Below are positions 7,257 through 13,307 of a DNA stretch of 13,307 nt, piece after piece. Position 1 is the stretch's first letter. Every line of letters begins with the position of its first letter. The position numbers and the translations under genes were made by a program. The stretch is from NCBI GenBank assembly GCA_964619315.1, contig CAZUEH010000028.1, positions 1 to 13,307 of the forward strand, in the 5' to 3' direction. This stretch comes from Fimisoma sp964619315. GTDB taxonomy: Bacteria > Bacillota > Clostridia > Peptostreptococcales > Anaerovoracaceae. Under the pieces are notes generated by a model that made no database searches, was not told the origin of the DNA, and worked only from the letters and a program-made list of their open reading frames with translations.

Positions 7257-10200
7257 TTACTCAGTTTTGAAATCGTCTTCAAACTCAAGGTTTGTCGGCT
7301 CGTCGGCATTAAGTGTTTCTTCTTCTTCGATAGTTTCTTCAGTGAAGCCTTCCTCTAAGATGTTTTCGTCGCTTCCTAATTCAGCTTCGTTCTCCATAAT
7401 ACCTTCTATTATTGGAACATCTTCTTCTAATTCGGAGGCTTCTTTTATCTGAACTTCACGATCGTCTTCAGTCAACACTTTAACATCAAGCCCCAGCGCC
7501 TGCATTTCTTTAATAAGAACCTTGAATGATTCTGGTATTCCTGGCGTCGGGATATTTTCGCCCTTAACAATTGCCTCGTATGTTTTAACTCTTCCTACTA
7601 TGTCATCGGACTTAACGGTAAGGATTTCTTGTAGGGTATATGCTGCTCCATAAGCCTCAAGTGCCCATACTTCCATCTCTCCGAATCGCTGTCCACCAAA
7701 CTGGGCTTTACCACCCAATGGCTGTTGAGTTACCAGTGAATAAGGTCCGGTACTTCTGGCATGTATCTTATCATCTACCAAATGGTGGAGTTTAAGCATA
7801 TACATGTATCCTACAGTTACTGGATTGTCAAAAGCAACGCCAGTTCTTCCGTCTCTAAGAGGAAGCTTACCTGTCTTAGGATATCCGCATTCGTCAAGTA
7901 GGTTAATAACGTCATTTTCATTAGCTCCATCAAATACTGGAGTCGCAATGTACCAGCCTCTCTTCTTAGCTGCTAATCCTAAGTGAACTTCAAGAACCTG
8001 TCCAACGTTCATTCGGGATGGTACGCCAAGAGGGTTTAACATGACTTCTACTGGTTGTCCGTTTTCCATGAATGGCATATCTTCTTCTGGTAAAATTCTT
8101 GAAATAACGCCCTTGTTTCCGTGACGTCCTGCCATCTTGTCACCAACATTGATTTTTCTCTTAGTGGCAATATAGCATCTTACAAGTTTGTTTACTCCAG
8201 GAGGTAATTCGTCTCCGTTTTCACGGCAGAACACCTTAACATCAACGATGATGCCTGTTTCTCCATGAGGTACTCTCAAAGAAGTATCTCTTACTTCTCT
8301 TGCTTTTTCACCGAAAATAGCTCTCAGAAGTCTTTCTTCTGCTGTCAATTCAGTTTCGCCCTTTGGAGTAACTTTTCCTACTAATATGTCTGAGGAGTTT
8401 ACTTCCGCACCAATTCTAATGATGCCTTCCTCGTCTAAATCTTTTAGTGCATCTTCGCCCACATTAGGTATATCTCTAGTGATTTCTTCAGGGCCGAGTT
8501 TTGTGTCTCTAGCTTCTGATTCATATTCTTCAATATGGAGCGAAGTAAGAACGTCATCCATAATCAAACGTTCATTAAGGATTATCGCATCCTCGTAGTT
8601 GTATCCTTCCCATGTCATGAATCCTACAAGTAGGTTCTTGCCTAGAGCAATTTCACCTAAGCTGGTGGAAGGTCCGTCTGCAATGACTTCGCCTTCTTCA
8701 ATGTGCTCGCCATGTCCTACTATAGGTCTCTGGTTAATACATGTACCTTGGTTGGATCTCTTAAACTTTAATAGAGTATATTCGTCAGCTTCGTTATCGC
8801 TGTCTCTTCTTATTATGATTTTTTCGGAGTCGACAAATTCTACAGTACCGCTGTTTTCTGCAAGAATAACAACGCCTGACTCTCTTGCCGCTTTGTACTC
8901 CATTCCAGTTCCGACAAACGGTGCTTCACTTACTAATAGAGGCACTGCCTGTCTCTGCATGTTTGAACCCATCAGCGCACGGTTGGCGTCATCGTTTTCT
9001 AAGAAAGGAATCATAGCTGTTGCTACTGATACTACTTGCTTAGGAGATACGTCCATGTAGTCAATCTGCTCTCTTGGCATTAGAGCGATTTCTCCGTTTT
9101 CACCTCTTGAAGCAACTTTTGCATTGAGGAAATGGCCTTCGCTATCTAAAACTTCATTAGCCTGAGCGATTACCATCATCTCTTCTTCATCCGCTGTCAA
9201 GTAGTGTATCTCATCAGTTACCGTATTTGTTGCTTTGTCAACAACTCTATATGGTGCTTCAATAAACCCATACTCGTTGATGATTCCGTAAGTTGTAAGG
9301 GAACCGATAAGACCGATGTTAGGTCCTTCTGGAGTTTCGATAGGACACATTCTTCCGTAGTGAGAATGATGTACGTCTCTAACTTCGAATCCGGCTCTTT
9401 CTCTTGAAAGTCCTCCTGGTCCTAATGCGGAAAGTCTTCTCTTATGAGTCAACTCTGCCAAAGGATTGTTTTGGTCCATGAATTGTGACAACTGTGAACT
9501 TCCAAAGAATTCTTTGATAGCCGCAGTAACAGGTCTAATGTTTATTAGTGCCTGTGGGGTTGTCACATCTATGTCTTGAATAGTCATTCTTTCTTTTACT
9601 ACTCTTTCCATTCTTGCAAGACCGATTCTGAACTGATTTTGCAAAAGTTCGCCTACAGTTCTTAATCTTCTGTTGCCCAAATGGTCAATATCATCCACTG
9701 CGCCAATTCCATAGTTCAAGTTCAAAATGTAGCTGACAGAAGCGATAATATCTTCTATTATAATATGTTTTGGTGAAAGTTCATTTTTTCTCTGAACTAG
9801 TTTTTCTTTGATTTCTTCTTCGGTGCTACAGTTTTCTAAGATTTCTCTCAGCACAGGATAAAACACCTTGTTAGGAATCTTTAATTCAGTAGTGTCGAAA
9901 TCTACATGATATTTAAGATCTACAAAGTTGTTTCCGATAACCTTGGTTACGCTTTCTTCCTTGTCTTTGTCTATACCATAAGCATAAACATACTGAACAC
10001 CAGAATTTTCTATTTCTACAGCCAAATCTCTATTGATTTTCTGGCCTTTTTCTACTATGATTTCTCCTGTTTCAGGATTGATCACGTCTTCAGCCGCAAT
10101 TGCGCCGTTTATTCTATTGGAAATGCCAAGTTTCTTATTATATTTGTATCTACCAACCTTCGCCAAATCATAACGCTTAGGGTCAAAGAAAAGCGAATTA

Positions 10201-10961
10201 ATCAAAGCACGAGCACTATCAACCGTTGGTGGTTCAGTAGGTCTGAGCTTCTTATAAATTTCCTTTAATCCTTCTTCGTGATTGACAGAAGTGTCCTTTT
10301 CAAGAGTTTTCTTAAGTCTTACATCGTCTCCAAAGACATCCAAAATCTCCTGATTGCTTCCGAGGCCAATGGCTCTCAAAAGGGTTGTTACTGGCTGTTT
10401 TCTTGTACGGTCAACTCTAACTGAAATAATTTCGTTAGAATCTGTTTCGTACTCAAGCCATGCACCTCTATTAGGTATAATGGTAGTTGAAAACAGTTTA
10501 TTGTTAGACTTGTCAAAAGTTACATCATAATAAGGGCCTGGTGAACGAACAAGCTGTGTTACAACAACTCTCTCAGCACCGTTATATATAAATGTTCCCT
10601 TTTCTGTCATCATAGGAAAATCTCCCATGAATACTTCTTGCTCTTTAACTTCTCCGGTTTCTTTGTTAATGAGTCTAACCTTTACTTTAAGCGGAGCAGC
10701 GTATGTCACATCTCTTTCCTTACATTCTTCTTGTCCATATTTCGGAACATCTGTAAGGGAATAGTCAATAAACTCTAAAACTAAATTATCTGCATAATCT
10801 TTTATTGGAGAAATATCCTCAAACACTTCTTTGAGGCCTTCTTCAATGAACCATTTATAAGAGTCCGTTTGGATCTGAATAAGGTTCGGCATCTCGCAGA
10901 CTTCATTGATTTTAGCGTATGTCATACGTTCTTTTCTACCTACTTTTATAGGTCTTGGCAT
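7257..10961 (-). CDS. rpoB: DNA-directed RNA polymerase subunit beta
   Basis: This is the second large catalytic subunit of RNA polymerase. I place the start at the ATG at 10961 (MPRPIKVG, 1234 residues). The AAGGAG (10970-10975) is 8 nt upstream of it, while the in-frame ATG at 10967 is too close and the GTG at 10970 overlaps that site. The rifampicin region, FFGSSQLSQFMDQNNPL onward at 485-517, is wild-type, with Asp496, His506 and Ser511 matching E. coli 516, 526 and 531; this predicts rifampicin sensitivity. The active-site motif GDKMAGRHGNKG is at 940-951. The last about 71 residues are strongly acidic (29 Asp/Glu, 3 Lys/Arg), a longer version of the acidic tail seen in many Firmicutes beta subunits. 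The gene is first in its operon: the usual rplJ-rplL genes are not upstream. Confidence 0.98.
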   Translation of the reverse strand: MPRPIKVGRKERMTYAKINEVCEMPNLIQIQTDSYKWFIEEGLKEVFEDISPIKDYADNLVLEFIDYSLTDVPKYGQEECKERDVTYAAPLKVKVRLINKETGEVKEQEVFMGDFPMMTEKGTFIYNGAERVVVTQLVRSPGPYYDVTFDKSNNKLFSTTIIPNRGAWLEYETDSNEIISVRVDRTRKQPVTTLLRAIGLGSNQEILDVFGDDVRLKKTLEKDTSVNHEEGLKEIYKKLRPTEPPTVDSARALINSLFFDPKRYDLAKVGRYKYNKKLGISNRINGAIAAEDVINPETGEIIVEKGQKINRDLAVEIENSGVQYVYAYGIDKDKEESVTKVIGNNFVDLKYHVDFDTTELKIPNKVFYPVLREILENCSTEEEIKEKLVQRKNELSPKHIIIEDIIASVSYILNLNYGIGAVDDIDHLGNRRLRTVGELLQNQFRIGLARMERVVKERMTIQDIDVTTPQALINIRPVTAAIKEFFGSSQLSQFMDQNNPLAELTHKRRLSALGPGGLSRERAGFEVRDVHHSHYGRMCPIETPEGPNIGLIGSLTTYGIINEYGFIEAPYRVVDKATNTVTDEIHYLTADEEEMMVIAQANEVLDSEGHFLNAKVASRGENGEIALMPREQIDYMDVSPKQVVSVATAMIPFLENDDANRALMGSNMQRQAVPLLVSEAPFVGTGMEYKAARESGVVILAENSGTVEFVDSEKIIIRRDSDNEADEYTLLKFKRSNQGTCINQRPIVGHGEHIEEGEVIADGPSTSLGEIALGKNLLVGFMTWEGYNYEDAIILNERLIMDDVLTSLHIEEYESEARDTKLGPEEITRDIPNVGEDALKDLDEEGIIRIGAEVNSSDILVGKVTPKGETELTAEERLLRAIFGEKAREVRDTSLRVPHGETGIIVDVKVFCRENGDELPPGVNKLVRCYIATKRKINVGDKMAGRHGNKGVISRILPEEDMPFMENGQPVEVMLNPLGVPSRMNVGQVLEVHLGLAAKKRGWYIATPVFDGANENDVINLLDECGYPKTGKLPLRDGRTGVAFDNPVTVGYMYMLKLHHLVDDKIHARSTGPYSLVTQQPLGGKAQFGGQRFGEMEVWALEAYGAAYTLQEILTVKSDDIVGRVKTYEAIVKGENIPTPGIPESFKVLIKEMQALGLDVKVLTEDDREVQIKEASELEEDVPIIEGIMENEAELGSDENILEEGFTEETIEEEETLNADEPTNLEFEDDFKTE

Positions 10962-11003
10962 ATTCATCACTCCTTATATTCTTAACAAAATACTTTGTGT
11001 GGC

Positions 11004-11040
11004 AGTCTAATATTATATTACAAAGGTGTCAAATAAGCAA
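11004..11040 (-). promoter_or_regulatory. Overlapping promoters for rpoBC
   Basis: Two overlapping sigma-A-type readings exist. The first is TTGACA (11032-11027), 17 bp, TAGACT (11009-11004, four of six). The second is TTGCTT (11040-11035), 17 bp, TATAAT (11017-11012, perfect). Either would give a 5' leader of roughly 40-50 nt before the rpoB start. Their presence fits rpoB being the first gene of this unit. Which one is used cannot be decided from sequence. Confidence 0.65.
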
Positions 11041-11159
11041 GGGTAAATCGGCGGGATTTGCAAAAAATTTCAAATTAATTTTTTATTTACACTTTTCATC
11101 AATATAATGTAGTATTAACCGCCTAAACTTCATCTTTTTTTATTTTTTTCAAGTTTTTC

Positions 11160-11190
11160 TTGACCTTCCCCTTAGTGGATAGTATAAAAT
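11160..11190 (+). promoter_or_regulatory. MerR-type promoter/operator of the regulator operon
   Basis: TTGACC (11160-11165) serves as -35. The -10 is either TATAAA (11183-11188, 17-bp spacer) or TAAAAT (11185-11190, 19-bp spacer). Between them lies an imperfect dyad, ACCTTCCCC (11163-11171) and GTGGATAGT (11175-11183), with 6 of 9 symmetric matches. A dyad filling a 19-bp spacer is the hallmark of promoters activated by MerR-family proteins through DNA distortion. It lies 24 nt before the start of a MerR-family gene, so autoregulation is likely. T-runs just upstream (11135-11158) may add an UP-like element. Confidence 0.7.
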
Positions 11191-11214
11191 AAGATTAACT
11201 TCAGGAGGGTTGTT

Positions 11215-11862
11215 ATGAAAATACACGAAGTCGAGAAAATCGTCGGCATAACTAAAAAGAATATACGCTTTTATGAGAATGTTGGCTTGCTCTCTCCAAA
11301 TCGAAACAAAGAGAACGGTTATCGTGATTATGGAGATGAGGACATAAAATGCCTTGAGCAGATAAAGTTCCTTCGAAAACTCGGAGTACCTTTGGAGGAA
11401 ATAAGGTTCATGCAAGATGGTCGTTCTACAGTCGCAGATGCCATGAGGCGACATCTGGTTACATTGGAACGTAATCAGCAAAATATTACTCATTCGATAG
11501 AATTTTGCAATAATCTCAAATCCGAAGAAAAACTACTTTGCGATTTGGATGCGCAAAAGCTTCTATTAGATATGGAGCAAATGGAAGGCAAGGGGGCGGC
11601 TTTCCACAATGTCCAGACTCGTGACGTAAAACCTATAAGGTATGTAGGGGCGTTTTTAGCAGCGAGTACAATGATAGCATTGATGCTCGTTCTTTGCTTC
11701 ATAATCGTAATATCATTTAATGTACCAGATGGACCTCCTGTGATTGTAATGATTCTTCTGCTCTTGATACCTATAACTATTACAGTGGGAATATTGCATT
11801 CTTTAATGCAGCGAATTGGCGAAATAAAGAAAGGGGAAATAGATGATGCAAAGCGATTCTAA
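11215..11862 (+). CDS. MerR-family regulator with C-terminal membrane domain
   Basis: The 215-residue protein begins with a clear MerR winged-helix domain: residues 1-70, with NIRFYENVGLL at 16-26, the RNKENGYRDYG wing at 30-40 and FLRKLGVPLEEI at 52-63. A helical, probably coiled-coil dimerisation segment follows (about 72-120). The C-terminus is unusual for MerR. After Arg142 come two hydrophobic helices (about 143-168 and 174-196) joined by a short NVPDGPP turn, then a charged tail, QRIGEIKKGE. I infer a dimer with its DNA-binding head in the cytoplasm and anchored in the membrane. No effector domain of a known class is present; C98 and C109 could be sensory but this is speculation. The ATG has AGGAGGG (11203-11209) 5 nt upstream. 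It overlaps the next gene by 20 nt, and the signal it senses is unknown. Confidence 0.9.
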   Translation: MKIHEVEKIVGITKKNIRFYENVGLLSPNRNKENGYRDYGDEDIKCLEQIKFLRKLGVPLEEIRFMQDGRSTVADAMRRHLVTLERNQQNITHSIEFCNNLKSEEKLLCDLDAQKLLLDMEQMEGKGAAFHNVQTRDVKPIRYVGAFLAASTMIALMLVLCFIIVISFNVPDGPPVIVMILLLLIPITITVGILHSLMQRIGEIKKGEIDDAKRF

Positions 11863-12091
11863 AAAAAGACGTGGGGCAATAATATCCGCAGTAGTCATAA
11901 CTCTACTTGTTTCACTATTCATGGGATTTTTTATGTTTATAATACTTTTAGCAAGAAATTGGGTTGTAAGCTCTATATTATTGCTATATATTATTATGGA
12001 AGCAGCAGTTATTATCGGTGTTTTGATGGCGCTGCACCAAAGGCTAAATGAAATTAAAAAAGGTGAAGATAATGCTTCACGAAAATATTAA
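11843..12091 (+). CDS. Small two-helix membrane protein, related to the MerR tail
   Basis: I do not recognise a named family. The 82-residue product has a basic N-terminus (SKKRRG), two hydrophobic helices (about 11-37 and 40-63), and a charged C-terminal tail. Its GVLMALHQRLNEIKKGE (59-75) matches GILHSLMQRIGEIKKGE (192-208) of the preceding regulator at 11 of 17 positions. Both proteins continue with similar acidic/basic ends (DNASRKY and IDDAKRF). The two membrane domains therefore look homologous, so this protein could pair with the regulator in the membrane. The start may be the ATG at 11843 or 11846; AAGGGG lies 6 or 9 nt upstream. It overlaps the regulator gene by 20 nt and ends 12 nt before the next gene, indicating translational coupling in one operon. 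Confidence 0.85.
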   Translation: MMQSDSKKRRGAIISAVVITLLVSLFMGFFMFIILLARNWVVSSILLLYIIMEAAVIIGVLMALHQRLNEIKKGEDNASRKY

Positions 12092-12103
12092 GGAGGATTC
12101 CAC

Positions 12104-12415
12104 ATGTTATTATCAAATTTAAATTATGTTCCAGGCAGAGAAATAGAGGTCTTAGACTTAGTTAAGGGTACTATCGTTCAATCCAAAAACTTCGGAAAAG
12201 ACTTTATGGCAGGTATGAAAACTTTGGTTGGTGGCGAAATAGTAAGTTACACTGAGCTTCTTATCGAGTCTCGTCAAATCGCAACAAAGAGAATGGTAGA
12301 CGAAGCCGAAGCTTTAGGCGCTGACGCAGTTATAAATGTAAGATACGGTTCTTCTTCTTTAATGCAGAGTGCTTCAGAAGTAATCGTTTACGGAACAGCA
12401 ATAAAGTTCAAATAA
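12104..12415 (+). CDS. YbjQ/UPF0145-family protein
   Basis: The 103-residue soluble protein matches the YbjQ_1 (UPF0145) family in length and pattern: an N-terminal strand with PGREIEVLDLVKGTIV (10-25), a central AGMKTLVGGEIVSYTELLIESR (36-57), a long helix of REMV-type spacing, GADAVINVRYG (72-82), and the ending EVIVYGTAIKF. Family members form small homo-oligomers and are often labelled as putative heavy-metal-binding, but their biochemical role is not established. It has no signal peptide or membrane helix. AAGGAGG (12090-12096) lies 7 nt before the ATG and overlaps the stop of the previous gene. It is the last gene of the three-gene operon and may be its effector or a partner of the two membrane proteins; that link is inference. 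Confidence 0.9.
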   Translation: MLLSNLNYVPGREIEVLDLVKGTIVQSKNFGKDFMAGMKTLVGGEIVSYTELLIESRQIATKRMVDEAEALGADAVINVRYGSSSLMQSASEVIVYGTAIKFK

Positions 12416-12440
12416 GATCAGAGGATCGCTACAATACATA

Positions 12441-12480
12441 GGTAGGAAAGCAAAATATATTTTGTTTCCCTGCCTTTTTT
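12441..12480 (+). terminator. Intrinsic terminator after the ybjQ-like gene
   Basis: GGTAGGAAAGCAAAATA (12441-12457) pairs with the following 17 nt (12458-12474) with one mismatch and two G-U pairs. Allowing a four-base loop leaves about 15 paired positions. It is followed directly by six T (12475-12480). It lies 25 nt after the stop codon of the YbjQ-like gene. It should end the operon and insulate it from the PstS-like gene. Confidence 0.93.
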
Positions 12481-12481
12481 A

Positions 12482-12548
12482 TTTTACATCTATTTTACAA
12501 TAAGCAGGTAACGAATCTTACTTAAGCTATGTATCATATGAGTATAAT
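12482..12548 (+). promoter_or_regulatory. Promoter with Pho-box-like repeats for the PstS-like gene
   Basis: Two identical TTTTACA heptamers (12482-12488 and 12493-12499) are exactly 11 bp apart, one helical turn. This is the arrangement of PhoP/PhoB binding sites in Firmicutes (TTAACA-like repeats). A perfect TATAAT lies at 12543-12548 with no good -35 at the expected place, which fits an activator-dependent promoter. The downstream gene is PstS-like, consistent with phosphate control. Further repeats (GGTAACG, CTTAC) are out of phase, so the site is only partly convincing. Confidence 0.5.
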
Positions 12549-12590
12549 CAAAAATATTTAAAATTAAGAATTGCAAAGGAGAGTTGCAAA

Positions 12591-13307
12591 ATGAAAAAGA
12601 CAAGAAAATTGTTTGCCCTAGGATTGGTTGTAGTAATGTCACTAGCCATGTTCACAGGTTGTTCCTCAAAGGTGGAATTTGATGACACCAAAGAGCTTGG
12701 AGTAATCACTCGTGAAGACGGGTCTGGCACACGAGGAGCTTTCATCGAGTTGTTCGGAGTTGAAGAAAAAGATGCCTCCGGCGAAAAAGTAGACAACACC
12801 ACCGAAACAGCAGTCACTACTAACTCAACATCGGTGATGATGACTACCGTATCTGGAGACCTATATTCAATCGGTTACATCTCATTAGGTTCCCTCAACG
12901 ACACTGTAAAGGCTATCAACATTGATGGTGTAGAGCCTACAGTAGAGAACATCAAAAATGGAACTTACAAAATCGCAAGGCCTTTTAATATCGCCACTAA
13001 AGATGGGTTAAATGAAGCAGCAAAAGATTTTATCGACTTCATAATGAGTTCTGACGGTCAAGCAGCAATAGAAGAAAACGGATACATATCCGCTTCTGAC
13101 GCTGAAGGATACACAGGCAATATGGACTCTGGCAAAATCGTAGTTTCCGGCTCTAGCTCAGTAACCCCCGTGATGGAAAAGCTCAAAGAAGCATACGTTG
13201 CAAAGAACCCTGGTGTGACTATAGAAATCCAGCAAAGTGATTCCTCAACAGGTATGGCTGATACTATAAGCGGCACTTGCGACATCGGTATGGCCTCCCG
13301 CGAATTG
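12591..13307 (+). CDS. pstS: PstS-like phosphate-binding lipoprotein, 3' end missing
   Basis: The reading frame stays open from the ATG at 12591 to the window edge (239 codons, no stop). A signal peptide with a hydrophobic core at residues 7-22 leads to a lipobox-like FTGC (Cys24), so the protein is probably a lipid-anchored extracytoplasmic binding protein feeding a Pst-type phosphate ABC transporter. Residues 36-167 resemble the usual second half of PstS-like proteins: REDGSGTRGAF (41-51), TNSTSVMMTTV (77-87), YISLGSLNDTVKAINIDG (96-113) and DFIDFIMSSDGQ (146-157). From 181 comes what is normally the N-terminal part: SGSSSVTPVMEKLKEAY (186-202) and CDIGMASREL (230-239). The order is thus permuted, or a second domain begins. 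Start supported by AAGGAG (12576-12581), 9 nt upstream. The symbol is by family resemblance only. Confidence 0.85.
   Translation, partial: MKKTRKLFALGLVVVMSLAMFTGCSSKVEFDDTKELGVITREDGSGTRGAFIELFGVEEKDASGEKVDNTTETAVTTNSTSVMMTTVSGDLYSIGYISLGSLNDTVKAINIDGVEPTVENIKNGTYKIARPFNIATKDGLNEAAKDFIDFIMSSDGQAAIEENGYISASDAEGYTGNMDSGKIVVSGSSSVTPVMEKLKEAYVAKNPGVTIEIQQSDSSTGMADTISGTCDIGMASREL

Larger units (their letters stand above)
10962..11214. other. Divergent intergenic region between rpoB and merR-like gene
   Basis: This 253-bp, very A/T-rich spacer separates two outward-facing transcription units. It holds the rpoB promoters on the left and the MerR-type promoter on the right. In between I see a perfect 8-bp inverted repeat AAAAAATT/AATTTTTT (11062-11069 with 11077-11084). 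There is also a weaker AAACTT/AAGTTT pair (11125-11130 with 11151-11156) and three closely spaced T-runs (11135-11141, 11143-11149, 11154-11158). No gene is visible. A TATAAT at 11103-11108 on the plus strand lacks a good -35 and is not called. Confidence 0.6.

Noticed and set aside
10962..10970. Upstream GTG (10970) or ATG (10967) as the start of rpoB
   Set aside because: The GTG overlaps the AAGGAG ribosome binding site and the ATG is only two nt from it; the ATG at 10961 has an 8-nt spacing and gives the usual MPRPI-type N-terminus.
11125..11156. AAACTT/AAGTTT inverted repeat as a terminator
   Set aside because: It is short, A/T-only in its core, and no gene ends toward it from either side; the flanking genes are divergent.
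11149..11493. Minus-strand frame of 114 codons opposite the MerR-like gene
   Set aside because: It covers the well-supported MerR DNA-binding region and its promoter on the other strand, with no recognisable domain or ribosome binding site.
12548..12817. Minus-strand frame of 89 codons opposite the start of the PstS-like gene
   Set aside because: The opposite strand encodes a clear lipoprotein signal and PstS motifs; the minus-strand product has no features of its own.

Overview
The window looks like the chromosome of a low-GC Gram-positive anaerobe of the Clostridia (Bacillota). The evidence is a 138-residue S12 with the Gram-positive N-terminal insertion, RpoB and RpoC without the large proteobacterial insertions, strong AGGAGG ribosome binding sites, A/T-rich spacers, and a lipoprotein-type PstS-like binding protein. 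I cannot name the genus. A position near the Eubacteriales/Peptostreptococcales is only an impression.

Positions 1-10961 are one transcriptional direction on the minus strand. In transcription order this is rpoB, rpoC, rpsL (S12), rpsG (S7), fusA (EF-G) and the first 17 codons of tuf (EF-Tu): the RNA polymerase beta/beta' genes joined to the str operon. All five complete genes look intact. rpoB has its own promoter region and nothing co-directional upstream in the window. A second, near-consensus sigma-A promoter lies between rpoC and rpsL, followed by a GC-rich leader hairpin, so the str genes can be expressed separately from rpoBC. The 256-nt rpsL-rpsG spacer is unusually long and carries a chain of possible RNA helices just before the S7 start. 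This is the most likely place for S7 feedback control.

Positions 11160-12480 hold a compact plus-strand operon, divergent from rpoB. It encodes a MerR-family regulator with a two-helix C-terminal membrane domain, a small two-helix membrane protein whose end matches that of the regulator, and a YbjQ/UPF0145-family protein. It starts with a MerR-type dyad promoter, so autoregulation is likely, and ends in a strong intrinsic terminator. This is the least explained part of the window and the best candidate for an undescribed system: a membrane-tethered one-component sensor with a membrane partner and a small soluble effector or sensor.

From 12482 to the end there is a probable phosphate-responsive promoter (two TTTTACA repeats 11 bp apart and a perfect -10). 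It is followed by the first 239 codons of a lipoprotein related to PstS. In this protein the segment normally found in the second half of a phosphate-binding protein comes first, and the segment normally at the N-terminus follows it. The gene is cut by the window edge.
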